A DNA stretch of 32,565 bases from FW021-bin31 sp964422465 (lineage in GTDB: Bacteria > Bacteroidota > Bacteroidia > Chitinophagales > Chitinophagaceae). The notes beneath the pieces were generated by a model. That model saw only the letters and a list, made by a program, of their open reading frames with translations, made no database searches and was not told the origin of the DNA. Shown here one piece after another: positions 32,552-32,565 of the stretch (its first letter is position 1; each line of letters begins with the position of its first letter). The translations under genes and the position numbers were made by a program. Location of the stretch: assembly GCA_964422465.1 (NCBI GenBank), contig CAYRBD010000031.1, positions 1-32,565 of the forward strand. Reading direction: 5' to 3'.

Positions 32552-32565
32552 TCAGGAGTTGTACT

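Overview
This window looks like chromosomal DNA from a member of the Bacteroidota, most likely near the Chitinophagaceae. The evidence is a large two-part IspG, a cytochrome c/FTR1 iron permease fusion, tandem DUF4369-thioredoxin (TlpA/ResA-like) proteins, 'cytochrome B'-like small membrane proteins, outer-membrane beta-barrels and lipoproteins. Many starts are preceded by the Bacteroidota -7 box TAnnTTTG, sometimes with a TTG about 20-21 nt upstream, and Shine-Dalgarno sites are weak. It is a draft assembly: four runs of exactly 100 N (11407-11506, 14136-14235, 19235-19334, 23679-23778) are scaffold gaps of unknown true length, and three of them cut genes. The content is mostly housekeeping. 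I see no phage, no insertion sequence, no CRISPR array and no RNA gene.

Layout. 1-111: three GC-rich palindromes in a short interspersed repeat. 214-2368: a GNAT acetyltransferase, then pepT and an FKBP/SlyD-type isomerase on the minus strand. 2465-6772 (plus): hisIE, two tandem paralogous thioredoxin-fold envelope proteins, apaG, a two-helix membrane protein and a 1-Cys peroxiredoxin, closed by a clear terminator. 6830-8353 (minus): HerA-like ATPase (DUF853). 8536-13482 (plus): YceI, an outer-membrane protein, the gapped FTR1-cytochrome c protein, arfB and a thiolase. 13479-16025 (minus): a LytS-like TPR sensor kinase and a LytTR response regulator, artificially joined across a gap. 16310-18608 (plus): beta-barrel protein, lipoprotein and pdhB. 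18617-23582 (minus): YcxB-like protein, a gap-split secreted protein, a 'cytochrome B'-like protein, a GntP transporter, an unknown secreted protein and a DUF4143 ATPase. 23601-23855: a 22-nt tandem repeat containing the fourth gap. 23946-27059 (plus): ispG, a UPF0158 protein and pnuC. 27139-27242: a MITE-like inverted-repeat element. 27258-29927 (minus): S41 protease and nadA. 29928-30433: a gene-free AT-rich region with a cluster of DnaA-box-like nonamers. 30434-32551 (plus): a membrane-anchored SurA/PpiD-like isomerase.

The genes form no single pathway. Themes are amino-acid, isoprenoid and NAD biosynthesis (hisIE, ispG, nadA, pnuC), envelope folding and redox (TlpA-like pair, peroxiredoxin, PpiD-like protein), central carbon metabolism (pdhB, thiolase, GntP) and one two-component system. 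The observations most worth following are the possible replication origin at 29928-30433, the 22-nt repeat array upstream of the DUF4143 ATPase in which every unit carries a -7-like octamer, very short leaders implied by -7 boxes 5-10 nt before three start codons, and two intergenic inverted-repeat elements.
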